A stretch of DNA of 64,000 bases, taken from NCBI RefSeq assembly GCF_009720385.1, contig NZ_ML769311.1:1-64000 (forward strand). Direction: 5' to 3'. Position numbers and translations under genes: made by a program. Each line of letters starts with the position of its first letter. Position 1 is the stretch's first letter. This DNA comes from Catellatospora vulcania. GTDB taxonomy: Bacteria; Actinomycetota; Actinomycetes; Mycobacteriales; Micromonosporaceae. Below the pieces are notes generated by a model, which saw nothing but the letters and a program-made list of their open reading frames with translations, searched no databases and was not told the origin of the DNA. This document shows positions 45,033 to 53,712 of the stretch, piece after piece.

Positions 45033-45467
45033 ATGTTTAGCGGCTTCAAGAATTTCATCATGCGCGGCAACGTCGTCGACCTGGCCGTTGGTGTGGTCAT
45101 CGGCGCGGCGTTCACGACCCTGGTCAACCAGTTCACCAAGTCGTTCCTGGAACCAGTGATCAAGCTGGTCGGCGCGGGCGGCGACAAGGTCGGCGGCGAG
45201 TGGGAGATCGGCACCAAGAACGTCATCGCCTGGGGCGCCTTCCTCAACGCCGTCATCACCTTCGTGCTGACCGCGGCGGTGCTGTACTTCCTGGTCGTGC
45301 TGCCGATGAACAAGCTGGCCGAGCGGCGCAGCAAGGGCAAGGAGCCCGAGCCCGCCCCGGTGACCGAGGACATCCGGCTGCTCACCGAGATCCGCGACGC
45401 GCTGGTCGCGGCCCGGGTGCCCGCGCAGGCCGTGCGCCAGGACGCCGACCAGCCGGCCGAGCGCTGA
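45033..45467 (+). CDS. mscL: Large-conductance mechanosensitive channel
   Basis: A 144-residue channel subunit. The N-terminal amphipathic helix and TM1 (FKNFIMRGNVVDLAVGVVIG, AAFTTLVNQF) are typical, TM2 is FLNAVITFVLTAAVLYFLVV, and a charged C-terminal helix bundle follows (EDIRLLTEIRDALVA). It opens under membrane tension to release osmolytes. Confidence 0.97.
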   Translation: MFSGFKNFIMRGNVVDLAVGVVIGAAFTTLVNQFTKSFLEPVIKLVGAGGDKVGGEWEIGTKNVIAWGAFLNAVITFVLTAAVLYFLVVLPMNKLAERRSKGKEPEPAPVTEDIRLLTEIRDALVAARVPAQAVRQDADQPAER

Positions 45468-45472
45468 ACCAC

Positions 45473-45501
45473 GCGGCGGGCGGTGTCACGCCGCCCGCCG
45501 C
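45473..45501. terminator. Bidirectional terminator between mscL and kinase gene
   Basis: An 11-bp perfect stem (GCGGCGGGCGG at 45473-45483; CCGCCCGCCGC at 45491-45501) with a 7-nt loop fills the gap between two convergent genes and overlaps the kinase stop codon by one base. Confidence 0.8.
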
Positions 45502-47648
45502 TACCGCGGCCCGTCGGTGAGCGCGATCGCGAGCACGTCGGGCACGTCGGCGTCCTTGAACGGCGGAGGCCGCAGCAGGATGAACGCGGTCGGGTGGCGT
45601 ACCACCAGGCCGGTGACGTTCTCCTCGCGTGCGTCCTGGGGCAGCGCCTCGGACCAGGCGGTCTCGCCGGTCGCGGGGTCGATCGCGGCGATCCGCTGCT
45701 GGGCGACCACGTAGCAGTACCTGCCGTCGGGCGACGCCGCCAGGCGGGCGCCGCGAGCGTTGATGTTCCAGCGCTGCCCGCCGGTGTCGGTGCGGAACCC
45801 GTAGATGCGGTCGGCGGCCATCAGCACCGTGTCGCCGATCATCTCGACTGCGGCGACCGGCTTGTCCGAGGGCTCCCGCCACCGGGTCTCGCCGTCGGAG
45901 AGCCGGAACACGCGCAGGTCGCCGCCTTCGCGTACGAGCAGGTGCGTGGGGCCCAGCCGGGCCTCCACCGCCTCCCAGGCGTCCTCGGGCGGGCCGCCGT
46001 CGGGTCCGCCGGGACCGCCGGGGCCGCCGCCCGGCGGCGGCCCGCCCTGCCCCTCCCTGGGCGGTGGCTTGAGCTGGTACGACTGCTGCCACCGCTGGAC
46101 GCCGGTGGCCGCCTCGCGCACCGTGATCCGCACCGTGCCGTTGCGCTCCTGCCGGGTGACCAGCCAGGACATGTCGGCGACCAGCGGTGACTCGACCACG
46201 TCCTGCCGCCACACCGGGGCCCCGACCCGGTTGAACGCGCGGACCGAGCCGGGCAAACCCACGAACGCCCGGTCGGTGGCCAGCGTGACCTCGCCGACGG
46301 TCCCGCCGGCGTCGATGGCCTGGAAGCCCACCCGCCCGGTCGCGTTCTCCACCCGCCACAGCCGGCTGTCCGCGCTGACCAGCACGGCCGGTCCCCAGTC
46401 CCGGACGGCGACCGGCTCGGCGTCGATCGGCACGCTCCAGGCCTGGTTCTGGCCCGCGCCGGCCGGGTCCGTGGCGAACACCCGCCGCCCGTCGGTGCCG
46501 ATCAGCCGGCCGCTGTCGGCCACCACGAGGTGGTTCGGGCCGGGCACGGTCTGCGAGTTGACGTGCCAGCGCAGCGAGCCCTGCCGCAGCGGGCCGGTCG
46601 GGGACGGCGAACCGGCCGGGCCCTGGACGGGTGTGCCACCCGGGGCGTCGGGGTCCGTGCCGTTGCGGGTCGCCGCCCACACCCCGCCCGCGGCCAGCCC
46701 GAGCGCGCCGAGCATGGCACCTGCCAGGACCGGCCGCCGCTGCCACACCTTGGGCGTGCCCCAGGTCGGCGCGGGGGACTCGATGACCGCGGCCTCCCCG
46801 CCGGGCAGCGCGATCAGCGGCTGGAACCAGCCGGGCGTCGGAGTCGACACCCCGGTGCCGATCAGGATCCGGCCCAGCTCCTTGGCGGTCGGGCGGTCCT
46901 GCGGGCGCAGGCTGATGCAGCGCACGACGAACGGCCGCAACTGCACCGGCAGCGGCGTCATGTCGAACCGGCCCTGGGTCACCTGGTTGATCTGCTCGAA
47001 CATGCTGCCGCCGCTGATCAGGGTGCGGCCGGTGGCGGCGAAGTACAGCGTGGCGCCGAGAGAGAAGATGTCGCCCGGCGATCCGGCGTCCTCGCCCTGG
47101 ATGCGCTCCGGGGCCATGTAGGACGGGGTGCCGACGTTGACGCCGGTGGTCATCCGCTCGGCGTCGTTGGCCAGCGCGATGCCGAAGTCGATGATGTGCG
47201 GGCCGGTGTCGTCGAGCAGGATGTTGGCCGGCTTGAGGTCGCGGTGCACCAGGCCGGCCCGGTGGATGGAGGCCAGCGCCTCGGCCAGGCCGGTGGCCAG
47301 GGTCAGCGCGGCGGTCACCGACAGCGGGCCGCTGGAGCGCACCCGCTGCTCCACGCTCGGGCCCTCGATGTAGGTGGTGGCCAGCCACGGCGACTCGGCC
47401 TCGGTGTCGGCGTCGACCACCGCGGCCGTGAACAACGGGTTCACCAGGCGGGCCGCGGCCACCTCACGGCTGAACCGGCGACGGAACATCGGGTCGGCGG
47501 CCAGCTCCGGGCGGATCACTTTGATCGCGACGTATCGCCCGCTCGGTGACTGTCCCAGGTAGACACGTCCCATGCCGCCGCCGCCGAGCACCCCGACCAG
47601 CCGGTACGACGCTACAGAGTGCGGGTCGGTGGTTCCCAGCGGCCTCAT
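45501..47648 (-). CDS. Membrane Ser/Thr protein kinase with PQQ-like propeller
   Basis: 715 residues. Residues about 15-265 are a Hanks-type kinase with VLGGGGMGRVYLG, the catalytic Lys in YVAIKVIRP, LVHRDLKPANILLD, IIDFGIA and the APE motif in YMAPERIQG, all intact. A transmembrane helix lies near residues 305-325 (VLAGAMLGALGLAAGGVWAA). The extracytoplasmic part (about 345-710) is a PQQ-like beta-propeller with a GPGGPGGPDGG loop. The propeller probably senses or scaffolds an envelope ligand. ATG 47648 has AAAGGTGA upstream. Confidence 0.93.
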   Translation of the reverse strand: MRPLGTTDPHSVASYRLVGVLGGGGMGRVYLGQSPSGRYVAIKVIRPELAADPMFRRRFSREVAAARLVNPLFTAAVVDADTEAESPWLATTYIEGPSVEQRVRSSGPLSVTAALTLATGLAEALASIHRAGLVHRDLKPANILLDDTGPHIIDFGIALANDAERMTTGVNVGTPSYMAPERIQGEDAGSPGDIFSLGATLYFAATGRTLISGGSMFEQINQVTQGRFDMTPLPVQLRPFVVRCISLRPQDRPTAKELGRILIGTGVSTPTPGWFQPLIALPGGEAAVIESPAPTWGTPKVWQRRPVLAGAMLGALGLAAGGVWAATRNGTDPDAPGGTPVQGPAGSPSPTGPLRQGSLRWHVNSQTVPGPNHLVVADSGRLIGTDGRRVFATDPAGAGQNQAWSVPIDAEPVAVRDWGPAVLVSADSRLWRVENATGRVGFQAIDAGGTVGEVTLATDRAFVGLPGSVRAFNRVGAPVWRQDVVESPLVADMSWLVTRQERNGTVRITVREAATGVQRWQQSYQLKPPPREGQGGPPPGGGPGGPGGPDGGPPEDAWEAVEARLGPTHLLVREGGDLRVFRLSDGETRWREPSDKPVAAVEMIGDTVLMAADRIYGFRTDTGGQRWNINARGARLAASPDGRYCYVVAQQRIAAIDPATGETAWSEALPQDAREENVTGLVVRHPTAFILLRPPPFKDADVPDVLAIALTDGPR

Positions 47649-47689
47649 ACGTCACCTTTACTCGGCTCCCAGTTGCGCTCCCGCGCGGC

Positions 47690-47695
47690 ATACTA
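47690..47695 (-). promoter_or_regulatory. -10 box of kinase gene
   Basis: TAGTAT on the minus strand lies 41 nt before the kinase ATG, giving a short leader with an AAAGGTGA ribosome-binding site. No clear -35 box. Confidence 0.45.
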
Positions 47696-47856
47696 TCCCC
47701 GTCCAGCCTCGACGGGTGGTTCGACACCACATACAACAGTCGTGATTGGATCGCCCGACTGGGAGCGCTTCGGCAGTCATCATGCCCTGCCGTCCGGTTG
47801 GCCGCCCAGCCAGGGTAGCGAGTCCCATGGATTGGTACCCCTGTTCGAAGCACGTG

Positions 47857-47862
47857 TAGAAT
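47857..47862 (+). promoter_or_regulatory. Leaderless -10 box of AlkB-like gene
   Basis: TAGAAT is 8 nt before ATG 47871. TTGGTA at 47832-47837 is a 4/6 match to a -35 box at 19 nt. The rest of the 222-nt gap (47649-47870) shows nothing else recognisable. Confidence 0.55.
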
Positions 47863-47870
47863 CCCTGCTC

Positions 47871-48503
47871 ATGGCGCACGTACACCAACCGTCGATGTTC
47901 GATCTTGATGAGCGGGCGACCCTGGGGCCACTGGCCGGGGCGGTGACCCGGCACCCGCTCACCCGCGGGGCCTGGGTCGACCACCTGCCCGGCTGGGTGC
48001 ACGGATCCGAGCAGGTGCTCGAAGCGCTGCTGGAGCAGGTCGAGTGGCGCGCCGAACGCCGCGAGATGTACGAGCGCGAGGTCGACGTGCCGCGCCTGCT
48101 GCGCTGGTACGGCCCCGACGAGACGCTGCCGCACCCGGTGCTGACCGAGGCCCGCGCCGCGCTGTCCTCCTACTACGCCCCCGAGCTGGGCGAGCCGTTC
48201 GTGTCCGCGGGCATGTGCCTCTACCGCGACGGCCGCGACAGCGTCGCCTGGCACGGCGACACCATCGGCCGCGGTAAACATGCCGACACCATGGTCGCCA
48301 TCGTGTCGTTCGGCGAGCCCCGGCCGCTGCTGCTGCGCCCGCGCGGCGGCGGCGAGCAGAGCATCCGCTTCCCGCTCGGCCACGGCGACCTGGTCGTCAT
48401 GGGCGGCTCCTGCCAGCGCACCTGGGAGCACGCCATCCCGAAGACGGCACGCCACGTCGGGCCGCGGGTGAGCGTGCAGTTCCGCCCGGTCAACGTGGCC
48501 TGA
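47871..48503 (+). CDS. AlkB-like 2-oxoglutarate/Fe(II) dioxygenase
   Basis: A 210-residue member of the AlkB family that repairs alkylated bases or demethylates other targets. Iron ligands are His128 and Asp130 (AWHGDTIGRG) and His187 (WEHAIPKTA); the 2-oxoglutarate Arg lies in the C-terminal RVSVQFRPV. The DNA encoding its last residues and stop codon is the first copy of a 23-bp tandem array. It is divergent from the kinase gene and presumably transcribed alone. Confidence 0.92.
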   Translation: MAHVHQPSMFDLDERATLGPLAGAVTRHPLTRGAWVDHLPGWVHGSEQVLEALLEQVEWRAERREMYEREVDVPRLLRWYGPDETLPHPVLTEARAALSSYYAPELGEPFVSAGMCLYRDGRDSVAWHGDTIGRGKHADTMVAIVSFGEPRPLLLRPRGGGEQSIRFPLGHGDLVVMGGSCQRTWEHAIPKTARHVGPRVSVQFRPVNVA

Positions 48504-48602
48504 GCCGCCTGGTCAACGTGGCCTGGGCCGCCCGGTCAACGTGGCCTGAGCCGCCCGGTCAACGTGGCCTGGGCCGCCTGGTCGACGTGGCCTGGGCCGC
48601 CC
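48488..48602. repeat. 23-bp tandem array, five copies
   Basis: Five head-to-tail copies of a 23-bp unit (starting GGTCAACGTGGCCTG) at 48488, 48511, 48534, 48557 and 48580. Copies differ at three positions (A/G, C/T and one A/G). The first copy contains the AlkB-like gene's terminal codons and TGA; the last ends 6 nt before the stop of the next, convergent gene. Confidence 0.93.
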
Positions 48603-48608
48603 GGCCGG

Positions 48609-48848
48609 TCAGCCCTGCTCGCCCAGGCCGAGGCGCTCGCGCAGCTTGCCGCGCCGGTCCTCCAGCACCGCGACCAGCGCCTCCTGCTCCTCGGCACTGC
48701 TGATCAGCAGCGCGGTGTCGCCCGGGTCGCCCGGCCCGTCGTCCCTGCTGCCGACCTCCTGCCGGATCTTCTCGGCCTGGCCGCGCAACTCCGCGATCAT
48801 CGCGTCGACCTGCTCCAGCTCACGCCGCATCGCATTCTCGTCACTCAT
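48609..48848 (-). CDS. Small coiled-coil protein
   Basis: A 79-residue, highly charged helical protein (ELEQVDAMIAELRGQAEKIRQEVG, broken by a GPGDPGD turn, then EEQEALVAVLEDRRGKLRERLG). It looks like a helical hairpin. ATG 48848 is chosen because GAGAAT lies 6 nt upstream, as for a leaderless message. Function unknown. Confidence 0.72.
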   Translation of the reverse strand: MSDENAMRRELEQVDAMIAELRGQAEKIRQEVGSRDDGPGDPGDTALLISSAEEQEALVAVLEDRRGKLRERLGLGEQG

Positions 48849-48945
48849 ACGCCCATTCTCGGCTCCCGCCCCATGTCCGGAGCCCCTTCCACCGCCCGGA
48901 CACGCCAAAGCCACACCCATCCCCGCGCCGCGCCGCGCCGCGCCC

Positions 48946-49005
48946 GCAGTTTCGGGGAAAGTGCATCCAACGGCGAGCCGATGCCTGCACTTTCCCCGAA
49001 ACTGC
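48946..49005. repeat. Long inverted repeat, 20-bp perfect arms
   Basis: 48946-48965 (GCAGTTTCGGGGAAAGTGCA) is the exact reverse complement of 48986-49005, with a 20-nt spacer that itself contains CGGC-GA-GCCG. It lies between two minus-strand genes, 30 nt after the hydrolase stop and about 97 nt before the coiled-coil gene. A GCC/GCG simple repeat (48924-48945) flanks it. Confidence 0.92.
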
Positions 49006-49034
49006 AGAGCAGGAGACGCCGGGACGGCGGAGGG

Positions 49035-49826
49035 TCAGGGCGTGGCGGGGAGGGTGGCGAGGTAGGTGGTGATGGTTTCGGCGGCTGCTGCGGGCTGGTC
49101 GAGGTGTACGTCGTGGCCGGCGTCGAGCACGGTGACCAGGTGCGTGTCCGGGCGGGTGACCATCCGGGCCACCTCGGCGTCGCGCATGATGCCGCGTTCG
49201 CCGCGCAGCACCAGCACCGGACCGGTGAGGCTGTCCCACTGGGCCCACGACGGGGCGCCGACCAGCGCGGCGATCGAGTCCACCATCGCGTCGCGGGCGA
49301 ACCTCGGCCACAGGCCGCCGTCGCGTTCGACCAGGCCCGCCGCCCAGCCCGCGCCGACCGGTCCGCCGCCGAGGAACTCGGCCGCCTGCGCGCGGGAGGC
49401 GAACGGCACCGGCCACGAGTCCAGCCAGCCGCCGATCTCCGCGGGCAGCTCCGGCGAGTCCGCCTCCGGCCCGGCCTCGATCATCACGAGCCCGCCGACC
49501 AGGTCCGGTCGCGCCGCCGCGGCCAGCATCGCGGTGTGCCCGCCGAGCGACTGCCCGACCAGCACCGCCGGGGCGAGTCCGAGCCGCTCGATCAGGAACA
49601 CCACGTCGTCGGCGTACGCCTGCCGGGACAGGTCCGCGGGCACCGGCTCCCCGGCGACATGCGCGCGCTGGTCGACGCCCACGATCCGGTGACCGGCCGG
49701 CAGCAGGCGCGCCAGCTCGTCGAACTCACCCGCATGCCCCGCCAGGCCGTGCAGCAGCACGATCGCCGGCCCGTCGCCGCCGGAGTCGTGGCAGTCCCAG
49801 CGCACACCGTCGCGTTCCAGCCGCAC
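49035..49826 (-). CDS. Alpha/beta-fold hydrolase
   Basis: A 263-residue hydrolase. The oxyanion-hole segment is VLLHGLAGHAGEF, the nucleophile elbow is LVGQSLGGHTAML (Ser in GQSLGG), and the catalytic His is in LDAGHDVHLDQP; the acid is likely the Asp in ERGIMRDAE or nearby. The substrate is unknown. GTG 49826 is the only start that keeps the first strand (LERDGVRWDCHDSG). Divergent from the exporter gene. Confidence 0.92.
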   Translation of the reverse strand: MRLERDGVRWDCHDSGGDGPAIVLLHGLAGHAGEFDELARLLPAGHRIVGVDQRAHVAGEPVPADLSRQAYADDVVFLIERLGLAPAVLVGQSLGGHTAMLAAAARPDLVGGLVMIEAGPEADSPELPAEIGGWLDSWPVPFASRAQAAEFLGGGPVGAGWAAGLVERDGGLWPRFARDAMVDSIAALVGAPSWAQWDSLTGPVLVLRGERGIMRDAEVARMVTRPDTHLVTVLDAGHDVHLDQPAAAAETITTYLATLPATP

Positions 49827-49885
49827 GTCGCATACCCCCGTCGTTCGCGCTTCGGGAAGCCCTTTGCCCCGGTGCCGCCGTGATC

Positions 49886-49891
49886 CATACT
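49886..49891 (+). promoter_or_regulatory. Leaderless -10 box of ThrE-type gene
   Basis: CATACT lies 6 nt before GTG 49898 and supports that start over GTG 49880. Confidence 0.45.
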
Positions 49892-49897
49892 GCCGCA

Positions 49898-51133
49898 GTG
49901 ACGATGCCGCCCGACAACCTGCTCGAGTTCCTGCGCAAGTGCGGGGTCGCCCTGTGCCTGGCCGGGGAGACGGCCAACCGCATCCCGGACGAGCTGGTCG
50001 CGATCGCCGACGCGTACGGGGTGGGCGACGTCGAGTTCCTCGTCGTGCCGACCGGCGTGTTCGTCCGGGCCGGTGCGGAGGGCGGCGTCACCGTCGACTT
50101 CGCCAACGCCGACGGGCCGCCGCTGCGCCTGGACCAGGTGGCCCGGCTGTACACGCTGTTCGAGCAGGTGAAGGCCGATCCCATCCCGCCCGCGGAGGGC
50201 ATCGCCCGGGTCCAGGAGATCCTCGACGCGGAGCCGCGCTTCGGCGCGGTCGTCACCGTCTTCGGCCACGGCGTGCTCACCGTCGGCATCGGCCTGCTGT
50301 TCGTCCGCGACGGCCGGGCGCTGGTCAGCCTCGCCCTGCTCGGGCTGCTGGTGGGCGTCCTGCGGCTGCTGGCCGAGCGGGTGCAGGTGCTGTCCCTGGC
50401 GCTGCCCGTGGCGGCGGCGATGCTGGTGACGGTGCTGGCCTACCGGTACAGCCCGGAACTCGGCGCGGACCCGGCCAGCCTGCTGATCCCGCCGCTGGCC
50501 ACGTTCCTGCCCGGGGCGGCGCTGACACTCGGCGCGCAGGAGATGGTCACCCGGTCCATCATCAGCGGCGCGAGCCGCCTCGTCTCCAGCGTGTACGTGC
50601 TGCTGCTGCTCACCTTCGGCATCTACGCCGGGATGCAGATCGCAGGACCCGCCCAGGGCATCGCGGAGACCGAGCCGCTGGGCGTGTGGGCGCCGTGGGT
50701 CGGGGTGCTGGTCTTCGGCGTCGGCATCTACCTCAACAGCTCCGCGCCGCCCCGGTCGCTGCCGTGGCTGCTGGTCACGCTCGTGATCGCGTACACCGGG
50801 CAGTTCCTGGCCGGGCTCTGGGCCGGCGGCCTGTTCGCGGCGTTCGTCGGCGGGCTGCTGATCGTGCCGCTGGCCAACGCGGTGCAGCGGATGCACGGCC
50901 CGCCCGCGCAGGTCGTGTTCCTGCCCTCGTTCTGGCTGCTGGTGCCCGGCGCACTCAGCCTGGTCGGCGTCACCGGCGTGACCGGCCTGGTCGAACTGTC
51001 CGACACCGGCCGCTCCAACCTGGTCACCGCATTCCTGACCGTCGTCGCCGTCTCCCTCGGCGTCCTCGTCGGCTCCAGCCTCCTGTCCAACGTCACCGCC
51101 ACCTCCCGCCTCCTCACCTCCCGCTCCGCCTGA
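49898..51133 (+). CDS. ThrE-family threonine/serine exporter-like protein
   Basis: 411 residues. The N-terminal domain of about 130 residues (LLEFLRKCGVALCLAGETANRI, then VEFLVVPTGVFVRAG) and about ten transmembrane helices match the ThrE/DUF1212 family, in which the soluble domain is fused to the membrane domain. The family exports threonine and serine in corynebacteria. FLPGAALTLGAQEMVTRSIISGASRLV is the conserved central loop (residues about 200-226). Confidence 0.9.
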   Translation: MTMPPDNLLEFLRKCGVALCLAGETANRIPDELVAIADAYGVGDVEFLVVPTGVFVRAGAEGGVTVDFANADGPPLRLDQVARLYTLFEQVKADPIPPAEGIARVQEILDAEPRFGAVVTVFGHGVLTVGIGLLFVRDGRALVSLALLGLLVGVLRLLAERVQVLSLALPVAAAMLVTVLAYRYSPELGADPASLLIPPLATFLPGAALTLGAQEMVTRSIISGASRLVSSVYVLLLLTFGIYAGMQIAGPAQGIAETEPLGVWAPWVGVLVFGVGIYLNSSAPPRSLPWLLVTLVIAYTGQFLAGLWAGGLFAAFVGGLLIVPLANAVQRMHGPPAQVVFLPSFWLLVPGALSLVGVTGVTGLVELSDTGRSNLVTAFLTVVAVSLGVLVGSSLLSNVTATSRLLTSRSA

Positions 51134-51151
51134 CCGCCCCGCCCCCGCGTG

Positions 51152-51216
51152 GCGCAACTCTTAAAGAGTCGCGGCCTCGGCGGGTGCCGGTGGCCGCGAC
51201 TCTTTAAGAGTTGCGC
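51152..51216. repeat. Long inverted repeat, 25-bp perfect arms, in convergent gap
   Basis: 51152-51176 pairs perfectly with 51192-51216 across a 15-nt spacer that adds CGGC/GCCG. Each arm also contains an internal ACTCTT-A-AAGAGT dyad, so the DNA could fold in two ways. It sits between the exporter gene and the convergent helicase gene and is a likely two-way terminator. Confidence 0.92.
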
Positions 51217-51231
51217 AAGGGGAGGGAGGGG

Positions 51232-53712
51232 TCAGGCGCCGAGCTGGCCGACGTCGGTGATGGTGAGGATGGCCTGGCCGTGTTCGTCGGAGGCGGCTAG
51301 GTCGACTTCGGCGCTGATGCCCCAGTCGTGGTGGCCGTCGGGGTCGTCCAGGATCTGGCGGACCTTCCAGACGTCCTTGCCCTGCTCGATGATGATCCGG
51401 GCGGGACCGCGGGCGTCCGGCCCGATGCCGATCTCGTCGTACAGCTCGTAGTACGGCGCCAGCGCCTCGCGCCAGGCCTCGCTGTCCCAGCCGTCGGCCT
51501 CGTCCAGCTCGCCCAGCAGATCCCAGCGCCGGCGGGCGGCCAGCTCGACCCGGCGGAACAGGGCGTTGCGCACCTGCACCCGGAACGCGCGCACGTTGCG
51601 GGTGACCGCGGGCGGCGCGGCCTCGACCGGGGCGTCGCCGGGGTTGCTGAGCTGCTCCCACTCGTCGAGCAGGCTGGAGTCGACCTGGCGGACCAGCTCG
51701 CCGAGCCACTCGATGACGTCGTGCAGCTCCTCGGTCTTGCTGTCCTCGGGCACGGTCTGGCGCAGCGTGCGGTACGCGTCCGCGAGGTAGCGCAGCACCA
51801 GGCCCTCGGAGCGGGTCAGGCCGTAGTAGCTGACGTACTCGGTGAAGGTCATGCCCTTTTCGAACATGTCCCGGACCACGGCCTTCGGGGACAGCCGCTG
51901 GTCGTCGACCCACGGGTGGCCCTTGCGGTAGGACTCGAAGGCGACCTCGAGCAGCTCCTCCATAGGCTTGGGCCAGGTCACGTTCTCGAGCAGCGCCATG
52001 CGCTCCTCGTACTCGATGCCGTCGGCCTTCATCTGCGCGACGGCCTCGCCCTTGGCCCGGTCCTGCTGCGCGTAGAGGATCTGCCGCGGGTCCTCCAGCA
52101 CTGCCTCGATGATCGACACCACGTCCATGGCGTACCCGGGGTCGTCCATGCCGAGCAGCTCGATGGCGGCCACCGCGAACGGCGACAGCGGCTGGTTGAG
52201 CGCGAAGCCGAGCTGGAGCACGTCGGTGACCCGGATGCGGCCGTCCTCGGTCTGCTCCACGATGCCCGCGGTGCGCAGCGCCCGGTAGATCATGACGGCC
52301 CGGCGGATGTGCTTGCGGCGGGCGGTCGGCGTCTCGTGGTTGTCGGTGAGCAGGTGGCGCATGTTGGCGAAGGCGTTGCCGCCGCGCTCGATCACGTTGA
52401 GCACCATGGCGTGGCTGACGTTGAAGCTGGACGTCAGCGGCTCGGGCTCGGCGGACACGAGGCGCTCGAAGGTGGGCTGCGCCCAGCCGATGAAACCCTC
52501 CGGCGGCTTCTTGCGCACCAGCTTCTTCAGCTTCTTCGGGTCGCCCGCGGCCTTGGCGGCGGCCTTCTCGTTCTCGACCACGTGCTCCGGGGCCTGCACG
52601 ATGACGGTGCCGAGGGTGTCGTACCCGGCCCGGCCCGCGCGTCCCGCGATCTGGTGGAACTCGCGCGCCTTGAGCAGCCGCATGCGCTGGCCGTCGAACT
52701 TGTTCAGGCCGGTGAACAGCACCGTGCGGATGGGCAGGTTGATGCCGACGCCGAGGGTGTCCGTGCCGCAGATGACCTTCAGCAGGCCGGCCTGGGCCAG
52801 CTGCTCGACTAGGCGGCGGTACTTGGGCAGCATGCCCGCGTGGTGCACGCCGATGCCGTGGCGCACCAGCCGCGACAGCGTCTTGCCGAAGCCCGCCGTG
52901 AACCGGAAGGTGCCGATCAGCTCGGCGATGGCGTCCTTCTCCGCGCGGGTGCACATGTTGATGCTCATCAGCGCGCTGGCCTGCTCCAGGGCCGCGGCCT
53001 GGGTGAAGTGCACGATGTACACCGGGGCCTGCTTGGTGGACAGCAGCTCCTCGATGGTCTCGTGCAGCGGCGTGGTGACGTACGAGTGGAACAGCGGGAC
53101 GGGCCGCTCGCCGGAGCTGACCACGGCGGTGGGCCGCCCGGTGCGCCGGGACAGGTCGTCGACGAACCGGGTGACATCGCCCAGGGTGGCCGACATGAGC
53201 ACGAACTGCACGTTCGGCAGCTCGATGATCGGCACCTGCCAGGCCCAGCCCCGGTCGGGCTCGCTGTAGAAGTGGAACTCGTCCATGACGACCTGGCCGA
53301 CGTCGGCGTCCGCGCCGTCGCGCAGGGCGAGGTTGGCCAGGATCTCCGCGGTGCAGCAGATGATCGGCGCATCCGGGTTGACGGCCGCGTCGCCGGTCAT
53401 CATGCCGACGTTGTCCGGGCCGAACGCCGCGCACAGGGCGAAGAACTTCTCCGACACCAGCGCCTTGATCGGGGCGGTGTAGAAGGTGCGGCGGTTGTCG
53501 GCGAGGGCGGCGAAGTGCGCGCCGAGCGCGACCATGCTCTTGCCGGAGCCGGTCGGCGTGCTCAGGATCAGGTTCGCCCCGGAGACGATCTCGATCAGCG
53601 CTTCCTGCTGTGCCGGGTACAGCGTGATGCCCTGTTCGGCCACCCAGCCGGAGAAGGCGTCGAAGAGGGAGTCGGCATCGGTGTCGCGGGGGAGGTGATC
53701 AGTGAGCGTCAT
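51232..53712 (-). CDS. Ski2-like DEAD/DEAH helicase with DUF3516-type C-terminus
   Basis: 826 residues. Q-like LYPAQQEAL, Walker A TPTGSGKSMVA, motif II MDEFHFY, motif III LMSATLGD, motif V GINLPIRTVLFTG and motif VI QIAGRAGRAG identify a superfamily 2 RNA or DNA helicase near the Ski2/Mtr4 group. The C-terminal about 400 residues correspond to the actinobacterial extension called DUF3516. ATG 53712. It may act in RNA turnover; no partner gene is adjacent. Confidence 0.93.
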   Translation of the reverse strand: MTLTDHLPRDTDADSLFDAFSGWVAEQGITLYPAQQEALIEIVSGANLILSTPTGSGKSMVALGAHFAALADNRRTFYTAPIKALVSEKFFALCAAFGPDNVGMMTGDAAVNPDAPIICCTAEILANLALRDGADADVGQVVMDEFHFYSEPDRGWAWQVPIIELPNVQFVLMSATLGDVTRFVDDLSRRTGRPTAVVSSGERPVPLFHSYVTTPLHETIEELLSTKQAPVYIVHFTQAAALEQASALMSINMCTRAEKDAIAELIGTFRFTAGFGKTLSRLVRHGIGVHHAGMLPKYRRLVEQLAQAGLLKVICGTDTLGVGINLPIRTVLFTGLNKFDGQRMRLLKAREFHQIAGRAGRAGYDTLGTVIVQAPEHVVENEKAAAKAAGDPKKLKKLVRKKPPEGFIGWAQPTFERLVSAEPEPLTSSFNVSHAMVLNVIERGGNAFANMRHLLTDNHETPTARRKHIRRAVMIYRALRTAGIVEQTEDGRIRVTDVLQLGFALNQPLSPFAVAAIELLGMDDPGYAMDVVSIIEAVLEDPRQILYAQQDRAKGEAVAQMKADGIEYEERMALLENVTWPKPMEELLEVAFESYRKGHPWVDDQRLSPKAVVRDMFEKGMTFTEYVSYYGLTRSEGLVLRYLADAYRTLRQTVPEDSKTEELHDVIEWLGELVRQVDSSLLDEWEQLSNPGDAPVEAAPPAVTRNVRAFRVQVRNALFRRVELAARRRWDLLGELDEADGWDSEAWREALAPYYELYDEIGIGPDARGPARIIIEQGKDVWKVRQILDDPDGHHDWGISAEVDLAASDEHGQAILTITDVGQLGA

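Noticed and set aside
48924-48945. CGCCGCGCCGCG simple repeat as a regulatory element
   Set aside because: Short GCC/GCG runs are common in DNA of this composition; nothing else supports a role.
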